In this document: one piece after another, positions 1-6,657 of the stretch
Numbering within the stretch: the stretch's first letter is position 1
How the letters are laid out: each line of letters opens with the position of its first letter
Assembly (NCBI GenBank): GCA_963205465.1
Contig: CAUJKG010000341.1
Location: 1-10,172, forward strand
Direction of reading: 5' to 3'
DNA from: Pseudomonadota bacterium
GTDB lineage: Bacteria; Pseudomonadota; Alphaproteobacteria; Rhizobiales; Xanthobacteraceae
Length of the DNA: 10,172 nucleotides
Program-made: the position numbers and the translations under genes
The notes under the pieces: generated by a model
Told to the model about the DNA's origin: nothing
The model's database searches: none
The model's input: the letters and a program-made list of their open reading frames with translations, nothing else

Positions 1-1
1 G

Positions 2-769
2 CCTGTTCCCGTGCCGATCCGCGAGGAGAACGGCTTCGCTTTTTCTGCAGAAGAAGCACTTTCGCTGATCACGCCGAAGACGCGCCTCGTTATCATCAAC
101 TCGCCCGCAAATCCGACCGGCGGCGTCACGCCGAAATCCGAGATCGACAAATTCGTCGCGGGCATGGAGAAGCATCCGAACGTTGCGATCCTGTCGGACG
201 AGATCTACGACCAGATGGTCTATGACGGCGAAAAGCACGTTTGCCTGTTGAGCTATCCGTCAATCCGCGACCGCGTAATTCTTCTCAATGGCTGGTCGAA
301 GACCTACGCCATGACCGGTTGGCGCATGGGCTATTCGGTGTGGCCGAAGCCGCTTTACGAAAACATCCGCAAGCTCGCGGTCAACGCCTGGTCCTGCGTG
401 AACGCACCCTCGCAATACGCCGCCCTTGCCGCGCTCACCGGTCCGCAGGACGCCGTGCACCACATGGTCGCCGAATTCGACAAGCGACGGAAAATCGTGG
501 TGGACGAGTTGAACAAACTGCCCGGCATTTCCTGCGCGACGCCCAAGGGCGCGTTCTATGCGTTTCCCAACATCAAGAACACCGGCTGGAAAGCGAAGAA
601 GCTTGCGTCTTCGCTGCTTGAGGAAGCGGGCGTCGCGATCATCGGCGGGCCGGACTTCGGCATTCTCGGCGAAGGCTATGTGCGGCTCTCTTACGCGAAC
701 TCAACGGAAAACATCCTCAAGGCGATCGGGCGCATGAGAGAGTTTCTCGAAAGCCGCAAGGCGGCCTGA
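2..769 (+). CDS. PLP-dependent class I/II aminotransferase, C-terminal part (5' end outside window)
   Basis: This is a cytoplasmic fold-type I aminotransferase of the aspartate aminotransferase family; the exact amino-acid substrate cannot be told from the fragment. The open frame runs in from the left edge without a start, and the GTG at 11 is an internal codon, so about 255 C-terminal residues of a roughly 390-400 residue protein are present. Visible family marks, in order, are SPANPTGG (substrate/PLP region), SDEIYDQMVYDG (Asp that contacts the pyridine nitrogen and Tyr), NGWSKTYAMTGWRMGY with the Schiff-base lysine codon at 299-301, and a C-terminal GYVRLSYAN whose Arg is the usual carboxylate-binding residue. 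All expected catalytic residues in this portion are present, so it looks functional. The stop at 767-769 is 9 nt from the start of the next gene, suggesting co-transcription. Family assignment is firm; the substrate is unknown. Confidence 0.95.
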   Translation, partial: PVPVPIREENGFAFSAEEALSLITPKTRLVIINSPANPTGGVTPKSEIDKFVAGMEKHPNVAILSDEIYDQMVYDGEKHVCLLSYPSIRDRVILLNGWSKTYAMTGWRMGYSVWPKPLYENIRKLAVNAWSCVNAPSQYAALAALTGPQDAVHHMVAEFDKRRKIVVDELNKLPGISCATPKGAFYAFPNIKNTGWKAKKLASSLLEEAGVAIIGGPDFGILGEGYVRLSYANSTENILKAIGRMREFLESRKAA

Positions 770-778
770 GCGGCGAGG

Positions 779-1198
779 ATGCGCGGACGGGTTTCTCTGT
801 TTCTGCTCCTGGCTGGCGTGGTCAGCGCATTCGCGCAACCGCAACGGCCTGCGCGCGAGCTCTGTGATCCGAAAGTGCTGAGCGGCCGGCCATATTATCT
901 CTGCCTCGAGAAGGCCATGCTCGATTCCAACCGTGAACTGGAAGCGCTGGTGACGCGCATCTACGAATTGATCGACAGCCGCGGCGATCTCGCCGCCGCG
1001 CAACGCGGACGCTGGAAGGCGTCGCTCGAAGAAGCACAGATTCTCTTCGTCCGTTTTCGCAATCAGGAATGTCAAGCGGTTGCGCCCTTCGAGGGACCGA
1101 ACTGGCAGCGTGTCGGCACCTTCGAGGAGCGCCTGCTCTGCCTGATCGACAAGAACATCGTCCGCCGCCGCGATCTCGAAGCCCGCTACACGAAATAG
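779..1198 (+). CDS. Exported LprI/DUF1311-family small protein
   Basis: A 139-residue protein with an N-terminal signal peptide (MRGRVSLFLLLAGVVSAFAQ, cleavage probably after Ala19). The mature part resembles the DUF1311/LprI family: four cysteines (C29, C42, C98, C121), an AQRGRW segment at 74-79, the spacing to FRNQEC at 93-98, and a final CLIDKNIVRRRDLEARY. In that family the cysteines form two disulfides, and the Mycobacterium member LprI inhibits lysozyme; whether this protein does so is not shown by the sequence. It lies 9 nt after the aminotransferase stop, so it is probably translated from the same message. A GAGG directly abuts the ATG at 779 and is too close to be a normal Shine-Dalgarno, so translational coupling is likely. 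It ends at an intrinsic terminator. No lipobox is present, so it should be a soluble periplasmic protein. Confidence 0.75.
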   Translation: MRGRVSLFLLLAGVVSAFAQPQRPARELCDPKVLSGRPYYLCLEKAMLDSNRELEALVTRIYELIDSRGDLAAAQRGRWKASLEEAQILFVRFRNQECQAVAPFEGPNWQRVGTFEERLLCLIDKNIVRRRDLEARYTK

Positions 1199-1255
1199 CG
1201 GCGCGATAGCTGGCGAAACGGGAAGCCTGGGAGACCGCTTCCAACGCAAGGCAAC

Positions 1256-1285
1256 AAAAAACCCGCCATCGCTGGCGGGTTTTTT
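1256..1285. terminator. Bidirectional intrinsic terminator between the LprI-like gene and tRNA-fMet
   Basis: A 7-bp GC-rich stem (1262-1268 with 1273-1279, loop TCGC) is flanked by six A on the left (1256-1261) and six T on the right (1280-1285). It therefore has a U-tract in both directions. It would end the + strand aminotransferase/LprI-like message and the minus-strand tRNA transcript, whose CCA end lies 3 nt away at 1289. Confidence 0.9.
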
Positions 1286-1288
1286 GTT

Positions 1289-1365
<77 letters not shown>

Positions 1366-1405
1366 CCAGAGGCAAAAATGCCGGCAAGTTCCCGCCGGCG
1401 GCGGT

Positions 1406-1434
1406 TATGTAGCAATCCGATGACGCATTGGGAA
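1406..1434 (-). promoter_or_regulatory. Possible promoter of the tRNA-fMet gene
   Basis: Read on the minus strand, TTCCCA (1429-1434) and TACATA (1406-1411) are separated by 17 nt and lie about 40 nt upstream of the mature tRNA 5' end. The -10 is reasonable and the -35 poor. A GCCGGC inverted repeat (about 1380-1398) sits in the short leader. This is a weak pattern match only. Confidence 0.25.
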
Positions 1435-1596
1435 GGCTGAAACCGCGATTAATTCCATGAAAAGCGAGGCAAAAACGCGCGTCTTCCGGCTTGCTTTCTC
1501 GCAAGGCAGCCCAATGGGCCGCTGCAACTGCAAGGGCTTGCCTTAGTCGGGGAACATGCGAAGGTCTGCCCTTGGGGCACCAAAACCCACACAGGT

Positions 1597-1601
1597 AGAG
1601 G
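1597..1601 (+). promoter_or_regulatory. Shine-Dalgarno deciding the start of the first methyltransferase gene
   Basis: AGAGG lies 5 nt before the ATG at 1607. It supports that start over an in-frame ATG at 1556, which would add 17 residues ahead of an otherwise complete signal peptide and lacks a comparable site. Confidence 0.7.
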
Positions 1602-1606
1602 ATAAT

Positions 1607-2413
1607 ATGCAGTTTCAAACGTCAGGTTTTCGCGGCTTTGCCGGGGTCACCGCCGCGGCCGGGCTCCTCCTCGGAGCCGGTCTTTTTACGCTTTCGGCCT
1701 CCGCACAGCCGAAGCTCGACATTCATTTCGTTCCGACCCCGCACGAAGTCGTCAAGCGCATGCTCGAAATTGCGAAGGTCGGCCCGAACGACATCCACTA
1801 CGACCTCGGTTCCGGCGACGGCCGCATCGTGATTGCCGCCGTCAAGGACTTTAAGGCGAAGAAGGGCGTCGGCATCGATCTCGATCCGCAGCGGATCAAG
1901 GAAGCCAACGAGAACAAGGCCAAAGCCGGTCTCGGCGACAATGTCACCTTCCGCGAGCAGAACATCTTCGAAACCGACCTCTCCGAAGCGAGCACGGTTT
2001 CCATGTATCTCCTGACCTCGATCAACATCCGCATGCGGCCGAAGCTCCTGAAGGAACTGAAACCCGGAACCCGCATCGTGACCCACGCCTTCAACATGGG
2101 CGAGTGGAAAGCCGAACACGAAGAGAGCGTGAACGGCTATCAGGTCTATCTCTTCATCGTGCCGGCGAACGTCACCGGAAAATGGGAACTCTCCTCGGGT
2201 GAGCGCAAGATCGCGCTCGACCTCAAGAGCGAGTTCACCGAACTTTCCGGCACCGCAAACGTCAACGGCAAGAGCGCGGACATCAAGGGCGGCAAGATCA
2301 CCGGCACCAAGATCGAATTCACGGTCGATGTCGATGGCAAGCCCACGAAGTTCGAAGGCACCTTCGCCAACGGCACGATTACCGGCGACAAATGGACGGC
2401 GAAGAAGTCCTGA
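1607..2413 (+). CDS. Exported SAM-methyltransferase-fold protein with C-terminal beta domain (paralogue 1)
   Basis: 268 residues. Residues 1-34 form a signal peptide (hydrophobic core VTAAAGLLLGAGLFTL, ending SASAQ). Residues 38-188 are a class I methyltransferase fold: FVPTP at 41-45, motif I DLGSGDGR at 66-73, motif II GIDLDP at 89-94, QNIFETDL at 118-125, a hydrophobic strand around 131-139, then KPGTRIVTHAFNMGEW at 152-167. This order resembles the FAM173/ATPSCKMT-like lysine methyltransferases, which share the VPTP-like lead, DLGSGDGR and the late Phe-x-x-x-x-Trp element. Residues 190-268 are a Gly/Thr/Lys-rich beta-strand domain of the kind found at the C-terminus of various exported proteins. 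The SAM-binding loop is intact, so a catalytic role is plausible, but target and location are unproven. It is the first of a tandem pair with the gene at 2511. Family call firm, function unknown. Confidence 0.85.
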   Translation: MQFQTSGFRGFAGVTAAAGLLLGAGLFTLSASAQPKLDIHFVPTPHEVVKRMLEIAKVGPNDIHYDLGSGDGRIVIAAVKDFKAKKGVGIDLDPQRIKEANENKAKAGLGDNVTFREQNIFETDLSEASTVSMYLLTSINIRMRPKLLKELKPGTRIVTHAFNMGEWKAEHEESVNGYQVYLFIVPANVTGKWELSSGERKIALDLKSEFTELSGTANVNGKSADIKGGKITGTKIEFTVDVDGKPTKFEGTFANGTITGDKWTAKKS

Positions 2414-2442
2414 CCTCGCCTTCTTATTGACCGCGGAACAAA

Positions 2443-2474
2443 CACGGCCTCTTGGCAAACGCCAAGGGGCCGTG
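2443..2474. other. Strong intercistronic hairpin between the two methyltransferase paralogues
   Basis: A 14-bp stem (2443-2456 with 2461-2474; one G-T wobble, loop AAAC) lies 29 nt after the first paralogue's stop and ahead of the second. There is no U-tract on the + strand. On the minus strand a short broken T-tract follows. On the + strand it may act as an mRNA-stabilising or processing element that sets unequal expression of the two genes. It also buries the AAGGGG (2464-2469) that would serve an ATG at 2478. Confidence 0.75.
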
Positions 2475-2510
2475 CTCATGAAACGACCCCTCTGTTTGGC
2501 GAGAATGCCC

Positions 2511-3338
2511 ATGATCTCTTCCCTGACCCGCAAATCTTTCTTGACCGCCGCCGTGCTGGCTTTCGCGGCAGCCTGCTCCCTGCCGGCAGCGGCGCAGGAC
2601 GACGAGCATCCCGGTCTCGACGTGATTTACGTTCCGACCCCGCATCAGGTCGTCAAACGCATGCTGGAGCTCGCCAAGGTAGGGCCGGATGACATTCACT
2701 ACGATCTCGGCTCGGGCGACGGCCGCATCGTGATTGCCGCCGTCAAGGACTTCAAGGCAAAGAAGGGTGTCGGCATCGATCTCGACCCGCAGCGCATCAA
2801 GGAAGCGAACGCCAACCTCGCCAAGGCCGGCGTCGGCGACCGCGTAACGTTCCTGCGCAAGAATATTTTCGAGACGGATTTCAGCGAGGCGAACGTCGTT
2901 TCGCTTTATCTCCTCTCGACGCTGAATTTCAAATTGCGTCCGACCATCCTGAACATGCGCCCGGGCACGCGCATCGTGACGCAAAGCTTCGACATGTCGG
3001 ACTGGAGTCCCGACCACACCGAAACCGTGGACTTCGACGACAACGGCTATAAGGGTACCCGCCGGGTCTATCTCTACATCGTGCCGGCGAAAATCGAAGG
3101 CAAATGGTCGCTCGAAAGCAGCGCCGGCAAAATCGATCTCGATCTGAAGCAGCATTTCCAGCGCTTCGCCGGCACCGCGACGACCGGCGGCAAGACCGCC
3201 GAAATCAAAGACGGCAAACTCAGCGGCGCCGCGATCGAATTCACACTCGACATCGGCGGCAAACCGGTGAAATTCGAAGGCAAGGTGGGCGGCAATACGA
3301 TCACCGGCACCAACTGGACCGCGAAGAAAGCGTCGTAA
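2511..3338 (+). CDS. Exported SAM-methyltransferase-fold protein with C-terminal beta domain (paralogue 2)
   Basis: 275 residues from the ATG at 2511, chosen because it gives a compact signal peptide (MISSLTRKSFLTAAVLAFAA..., ending PAAAQ at 29) and has GGCGAG 7 nt upstream; ATGs at 2478 and 2505 are in-frame alternatives. The architecture matches its neighbour: VPTP at 41-44, DLGSGDGR at 65-72, GIDLDP at 88-93, RPGTRIVTQSFDMSDW at 150-165, and a beta-rich tail from about 197 ending TITGTNWTAKKAS. Residues 61-100 are identical to 62-101 of the first copy, while the signal peptides and tails differ more. A 6-8 residue insertion (about 173-184, DFDDNGYKGTRR) precedes the last methyltransferase strand. 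Cys22 follows AAA, which is not a good lipobox, so a soluble periplasmic protein is more likely than a lipoprotein. The permease gene begins 17 nt downstream. Confidence 0.85.
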   Translation: MISSLTRKSFLTAAVLAFAAACSLPAAAQDDEHPGLDVIYVPTPHQVVKRMLELAKVGPDDIHYDLGSGDGRIVIAAVKDFKAKKGVGIDLDPQRIKEANANLAKAGVGDRVTFLRKNIFETDFSEANVVSLYLLSTLNFKLRPTILNMRPGTRIVTQSFDMSDWSPDHTETVDFDDNGYKGTRRVYLYIVPAKIEGKWSLESSAGKIDLDLKQHFQRFAGTATTGGKTAEIKDGKLSGAAIEFTLDIGGKPVKFEGKVGGNTITGTNWTAKKAS

Positions 3339-3345
3339 GCATTAC

Positions 3346-3350
3346 GAGGA
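3346..3350 (+). promoter_or_regulatory. Shine-Dalgarno deciding the permease start
   Basis: GAGGA lies 5 nt before the ATG at 3356. The open frame continues upstream inside the preceding gene, but that part is a basic, low-complexity shadow translation, and the permease sequence itself begins at 3356. Confidence 0.8.
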
Positions 3351-3355
3351 CAGAC

Positions 3356-4678
3356 ATGGCTGACAAACAAAACACAAGCGGACAAATCTCCGTCTTTGAC
3401 GCGACCGTCCTGATCGTCGGCATGATCATCGGGGTCGGCATCTTCGCCTTGCCGCCGCTCGTGGCGAACATGTCGGCAAGCCCGGCGATCTTTCTCGGCT
3501 TCTGGCTGCTCGGTGGCCTCGTCACCCTGATCGGCGTGCTCTGTTACGCCGAACTCGGCACTGCCTTTCCCGGCCCCGGCGGCGAATACCGCTACCTCGG
3601 CAAGGCTTATGGTCAGAAACTTGCCGTGTTGTTCGCCTGGGCACGCGGCACGGTCATCCAGACCGGTGCGATCGCCGCCGTCGCCTTCGTCTATGGCGAT
3701 TACATGTCCCAGCTTGTTCCGATTCCGGGCGGCTACTCCTCGGCAATTCATGCGGCGATCGCGCTGGTCGTGCTGACTGCGATCAATATCGCCGGCCTCG
3801 ATCCGACCAAGCGGACCCAGACATTGCTCACGACCCTCGAGGTCTCGTCTCTCGTCGCCGTAACACTCGCCGGTTTTCTCGCCACGCCTGCGCCGAGCGC
3901 GGCTGTCACGGTCGCAACCGGAACGCAGTCTCTGGGCGCGGCCGGACTCGCGCTCGTCTTCGTGCTGTTCACTTATGGCGGCTGGAACGAGATTTCCTAC
4001 CTCACCAGCGACATGAAAGACGTGCGCAAGAACCTCGCCAAGACCGTCGCCATTTCGACGGCCATCGTGACGCTGCTCTATCTGCTCATCAACTACGCCT
4101 ATCTTTCGGCGCTCGGGCTGCAGGGCTTGCGCGACTCCAAGGCAGTCGGCGTCGACGTGCTTCGCCTGGTGATGGGCGACCGCGGCGCGAGTATTCTTGC
4201 TGCGATGGTCGTGATCTGCGCGCTCTCGACCTTGAACGCGACTGTGCTCACAGGCGCACGTACTTATTACGCGCTCGGCCGCGACCTGCAGGCTTTTTCC
4301 ATTTTCTCGAAGTGGGACGAGAAGGCGCACAAACCCGGCAACGCGCTTTTGTTGCAGGGCGCGATCGCGCTTGCACTCATCGTGCTCGGCGGCTTTGCCA
4401 AGGACGGCCTGAAAGCGATGATCGAATACACCGCGCCGGTGTTCTGGTTCTTCCTGCTTCTGGTCGGCATCGGCGTCTTCATCCTGCGCAATCGAGAGCC
4501 GGAAGCACCCAATCCTTATCGCGTGCCGCTCTATCCGATCACGCCGATCTTGTTCTGCGCCACCTGCGCCTGGCTGCTTTATTCGACCGCAGCCTATGCC
4601 GGCGTTGGTTCGCTGTTCGGGATTGGCGTCTTGGCGCTCGGCACGCCGCTGCTCTTCCTCAAGACCAGGAAGAGCTAA
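3356..4678 (+). CDS. APC-superfamily amino-acid permease
   Basis: 440 residues, the usual length for the amino acid-polyamine-organocation family, with about 12 hydrophobic segments, so an inner-membrane secondary transporter. The signature TM1 motif GMIIGVGIF is at 22-30, followed by CYAELGTAFPGPGGEY at 63-78, the TM6/loop segment TYGGWNEISYLTSDMKDVRK at 206-225 and a late APNPYRVPLYPITPILF at 384-400. These place it near the LAT/APA branch of amino-acid transporters or exchangers. The substrate cannot be read from the sequence. It starts 17 nt after the second methyltransferase paralogue with a good ribosome site, so it is probably the last gene of that operon; the functional link to those genes is unclear. 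Its stop overlaps the stop of the minus-strand DUF3592 gene by 3-4 nt. Confidence 0.93.
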   Translation: MADKQNTSGQISVFDATVLIVGMIIGVGIFALPPLVANMSASPAIFLGFWLLGGLVTLIGVLCYAELGTAFPGPGGEYRYLGKAYGQKLAVLFAWARGTVIQTGAIAAVAFVYGDYMSQLVPIPGGYSSAIHAAIALVVLTAINIAGLDPTKRTQTLLTTLEVSSLVAVTLAGFLATPAPSAAVTVATGTQSLGAAGLALVFVLFTYGGWNEISYLTSDMKDVRKNLAKTVAISTAIVTLLYLLINYAYLSALGLQGLRDSKAVGVDVLRLVMGDRGASILAAMVVICALSTLNATVLTGARTYYALGRDLQAFSIFSKWDEKAHKPGNALLLQGAIALALIVLGGFAKDGLKAMIEYTAPVFWFFLLLVGIGVFILRNREPEAPNPYRVPLYPITPILFCATCAWLLYSTAAYAGVGSLFGIGVLALGTPLLFLKTRKS

Positions 4679-5622
4679 ATAACGCCTGCCACTCTGGCCG
4701 CCACGGCCAGCAGCACGACGCCTGCTGCATAAAGAAACCCCGAGCCCGTGGCGCGGCGCTCGAGCACCGCTTCCGCCGGATTGGCCGGATTGAAGAACAC
4801 TTCAACCGGCCGGCCTGGCGGATATTTTTTGGCCGCTCCACCGGTCAAGGCGCCGATATTCGAAGAGATGTTCCAGCGAGCGACCCCAAGGCGGCCGCTA
4901 CGATAGGTATTGCCCTTCACCTGATAGCGATAGACGACATTCGTGCGCTTCCTGGTTTTCCAGCGGCCGTCCTCCAGCGTCTGAAAGTCTTCGATTCCGG
5001 ATTCTTCGACGACGCCCCAGGTCGAAGGCCAGCCAGCGGCCTGCTTCGCCTCGTATGACATTGCGCGCCCGATCAGGAGCGCAAAAAACCCCATGAAGCC
5101 GAACATCAACGCAAGCGAAGCGTTGGACTTTGCCGGCAGCACTGCGTGGAGCCAGCCATGGATGCGTTCAACGCCGAAAATAAGCGCAAGACCTACGGCG
5201 ACGATTCCACCGACAAGCAAGAACATGAAGCGAAATAGGCCTTCCGGCACATCGCGCTCGAGCAAGGCTTCGCCGGGATTGGTCGGATTATAGAAAACCA
5301 TCACCGGCACCCCCTCCGGATATTTGGCAAGCGTCTCCTCGACCCGGTAGTTCCCAAGGTCTTCTCCGACGCTGACGCGACTCGCCCGATAGCGCCGCCC
5401 CTGTACGACGTATTCGTAAGTCACCTCGGCAAAGTTGCGTAACTCGGCGTGTCTCTGATCGCTGCCAGTACCGCCTGCCTTGCGCTGCACGACCTTCGCG
5501 GAAAGAATTTTTCCCGGCGCCGAGGACCAGCGCGCCGCAATCCGCACCTCGATATACTTATAGACCGTCGCGAAAACGAACAGCCCGGCAAAAGCCGCAA
5601 GGATCATCAGAAAGAAGTACAT
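4675..5622 (-). CDS. Membrane protein with two DUF3592 repeats
   Basis: 315 residues built as an internal duplication. Each half has a transmembrane helix, a soluble beta-rich DUF3592 unit, and a helix after it. Helices lie near 3-20, 132-150, 168-187 and 294-311. The units are about 31-123 and 198-289 and end in matching blocks: VPVMVFYNPTNPGEALLER (105-123) and RPVEVFFNPANPAEAVLER (271-289). Each unit also has a Y-x-Y-x-V-x-G-x-x-Y strand (69-78 and 231-240). DUF3592 proteins are bacterial membrane proteins of unknown function; the soluble parts probably lie on one side of the inner membrane. The ATG at 5622 begins directly with a membrane helix and has only a weak GG-type ribosome site. 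The gene is divergent from the CHAD gene and converges on the permease with overlapping stop codons. No function can be assigned. Confidence 0.88.
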   Translation of the reverse strand: MYFFLMILAAFAGLFVFATVYKYIEVRIAARWSSAPGKILSAKVVQRKAGGTGSDQRHAELRNFAEVTYEYVVQGRRYRASRVSVGEDLGNYRVEETLAKYPEGVPVMVFYNPTNPGEALLERDVPEGLFRFMFLLVGGIVAVGLALIFGVERIHGWLHAVLPAKSNASLALMFGFMGFFALLIGRAMSYEAKQAAGWPSTWGVVEESGIEDFQTLEDGRWKTRKRTNVVYRYQVKGNTYRSGRLGVARWNISSNIGALTGGAAKKYPPGRPVEVFFNPANPAEAVLERRATGSGFLYAAGVVLLAVAARVAGVI

Positions 5623-5702
5623 TTGACCGAAATGGCTGCGAAAAGGGTTTGCTGCATCGCGTTTTTATAAATTTGTCACAGACTGCGTCGAAAAGCTTCC
5701 CC

Positions 5703-6590
5703 ATGGCGAAACGACCGGCTTTGCACCCTGCGGCTCCACCCGGACAGACCCTCACGGCGATCGCCCTGGACCTGTTGCGCGATGCCCGCGCCGCGATCGT
5801 CGGTCCGGCAATTCCCGCAGATGAAGCGGTCCACGATTTCCGCAAAGCGATCAAGCGCTGGCGCGCCTTTCTGCGCCTTGTCGAACCCTTTGCCGGGGAG
5901 GACGCGAAAAAACTCCGGCACGCAGCCAGAGATTCCGCGAGAAAACTCGGCCGCGCCCGCGATCTGCGCGCCACCCTCGACGCAATCGATGATCTGCGCG
6001 GCAATGGCGGCCCGGACGAGGCAACGCTCGATGACGCCAGCAGCCGGATCCGGTCTCTTCTTGCCGAGATGGAAACGCTGGAAGCCGGCAGCTCCTTGCG
6101 CGAAGCCGCCGGACGCGAAGTTCTCCTCTGGGAGCAGACGGTTTCACGCTGGGATTTTGCTGCCGTCGGCATTGATGCATTCGCGGCGGCGCTATCCGCG
6201 GGCTATCGCCGCGCGCGCAGAGCCGCGCCGAAGCGGCTTGCGGAAGCAGATGACGAAGCCATTCACAGCTTCCGCAAGCGCGTAATCGATCACCGCTATC
6301 AGATGGAGCTGGTCAAACCATTGTGGCCGCGCGCCGCAAAGCGACGCATCGATGACGCCCAGCGTCTTAGAGATGCGCTCGGCCAGCACCGCGATCTCGC
6401 GCTGCTTCATGCCATGACCGGAGACAATCAACCGCTTCGGGAATTCTCCGGCGAATTTTTACCCGCAATCGCGCGGCGGCAGAAAACCCATCTGGCGCGC
6501 GCGGAAAAACTGGCCTCCCGGCTCTTCGCCGAACGGCCCCGTGAATTTCGCGCGCAGATCCGCAAACTCTGGCGCACCAGCACAGACTAG
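5703..6590 (+). CDS. CHAD-domain protein
   Basis: 295 residues, almost entirely alpha-helical and rich in Arg, His and Lys, as expected for a CHAD domain (conserved histidine alpha-helical domain). The two-fold repeat is visible. The first half has H44-DFRK-AIKRWR (44-54) and GRARDLRA (83-90). The second half has H188-SFRKR-V (188-194) and LGQHRDLALL (226-235). CHAD domains bind inorganic polyphosphate through these basic helices, and many associate with polyphosphate granules. They often accompany a CYTH triphosphatase domain, but here CHAD stands alone and no CYTH gene is in the window. The start is taken as ATG 5703, giving MAKRPALHP. A TTG at 5649 would add 18 residues of non-CHAD sequence. 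Ribosome-site support is weak for either start. The gene ends at a bidirectional terminator. Confidence 0.9.
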   Translation: MAKRPALHPAAPPGQTLTAIALDLLRDARAAIVGPAIPADEAVHDFRKAIKRWRAFLRLVEPFAGEDAKKLRHAARDSARKLGRARDLRATLDAIDDLRGNGGPDEATLDDASSRIRSLLAEMETLEAGSSLREAAGREVLLWEQTVSRWDFAAVGIDAFAAALSAGYRRARRAAPKRLAEADDEAIHSFRKRVIDHRYQMELVKPLWPRAAKRRIDDAQRLRDALGQHRDLALLHAMTGDNQPLREFSGEFLPAIARRQKTHLARAEKLASRLFAERPREFRAQIRKLWRTSTD

Positions 6591-6597
6591 AAAAGAA

Positions 6598-6639
6598 AAA
6601 CGCCGCGCTTCATGACGAAACGCGGCGTTTCCATTTTTT
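6598..6639. terminator. Bidirectional terminator between the CHAD gene and the convergent exported-protein gene
   Basis: A 10-bp stem (6598-6607 with 6621-6630, AAACGCCGCG and its complement) is followed on the + strand by a T run at 6634-6639. On the minus strand it is followed by a T-rich stretch from the AAAAGAAAAA at 6591-6600. It sits 8 nt after the CHAD stop and about 20 nt beyond the stop of the minus-strand gene, so it can serve both. Confidence 0.88.
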
Positions 6640-6657
6640 CTCGGAGCGAAGAGAAGG

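Noticed and set aside
1366..1606. Riboswitch or small RNA upstream of the first methyltransferase gene
   Set aside because: Only short dyads are present (for example TGCCC/GGGCA at about 1567-1579). No known aptamer pattern, terminator or clear promoter could be recognised.
2199..2510. Upstream extension of the second methyltransferase frame
   Set aside because: The frame stays open back into the first gene, but the translation is Ser/Arg-rich shadow sequence and would bury the signal peptide inside the protein.
1814..2752. The repeated 38-nt DNA as a mobile or recombination repeat
   Set aside because: It lies in the same codons of two paralogous genes, in the SAM-binding region, and has no terminal repeats or target duplications.
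1622..3155. Two minus-strand open frames opposite the methyltransferase pair (1622-2533 and 2424-3155)
   Set aside because: They resemble each other only because the + strand genes are paralogues; the conserved motifs are all on the + strand.
3074..4330. Long open frame (418 codons) on the minus strand opposite the permease
   Set aside because: It is the antisense of a clear APC permease. Its translation is rich in Arg, Glu, Asp and His with no domain, as expected for the complement of GC-rich codons.
4686..5300. Repeated DNA similar at about 4760-4800 and 5255-5300
   Set aside because: It is explained by the two DUF3592 units of one gene (the NP-x-NP...EA-x-LER blocks), not by an independent repeat element.
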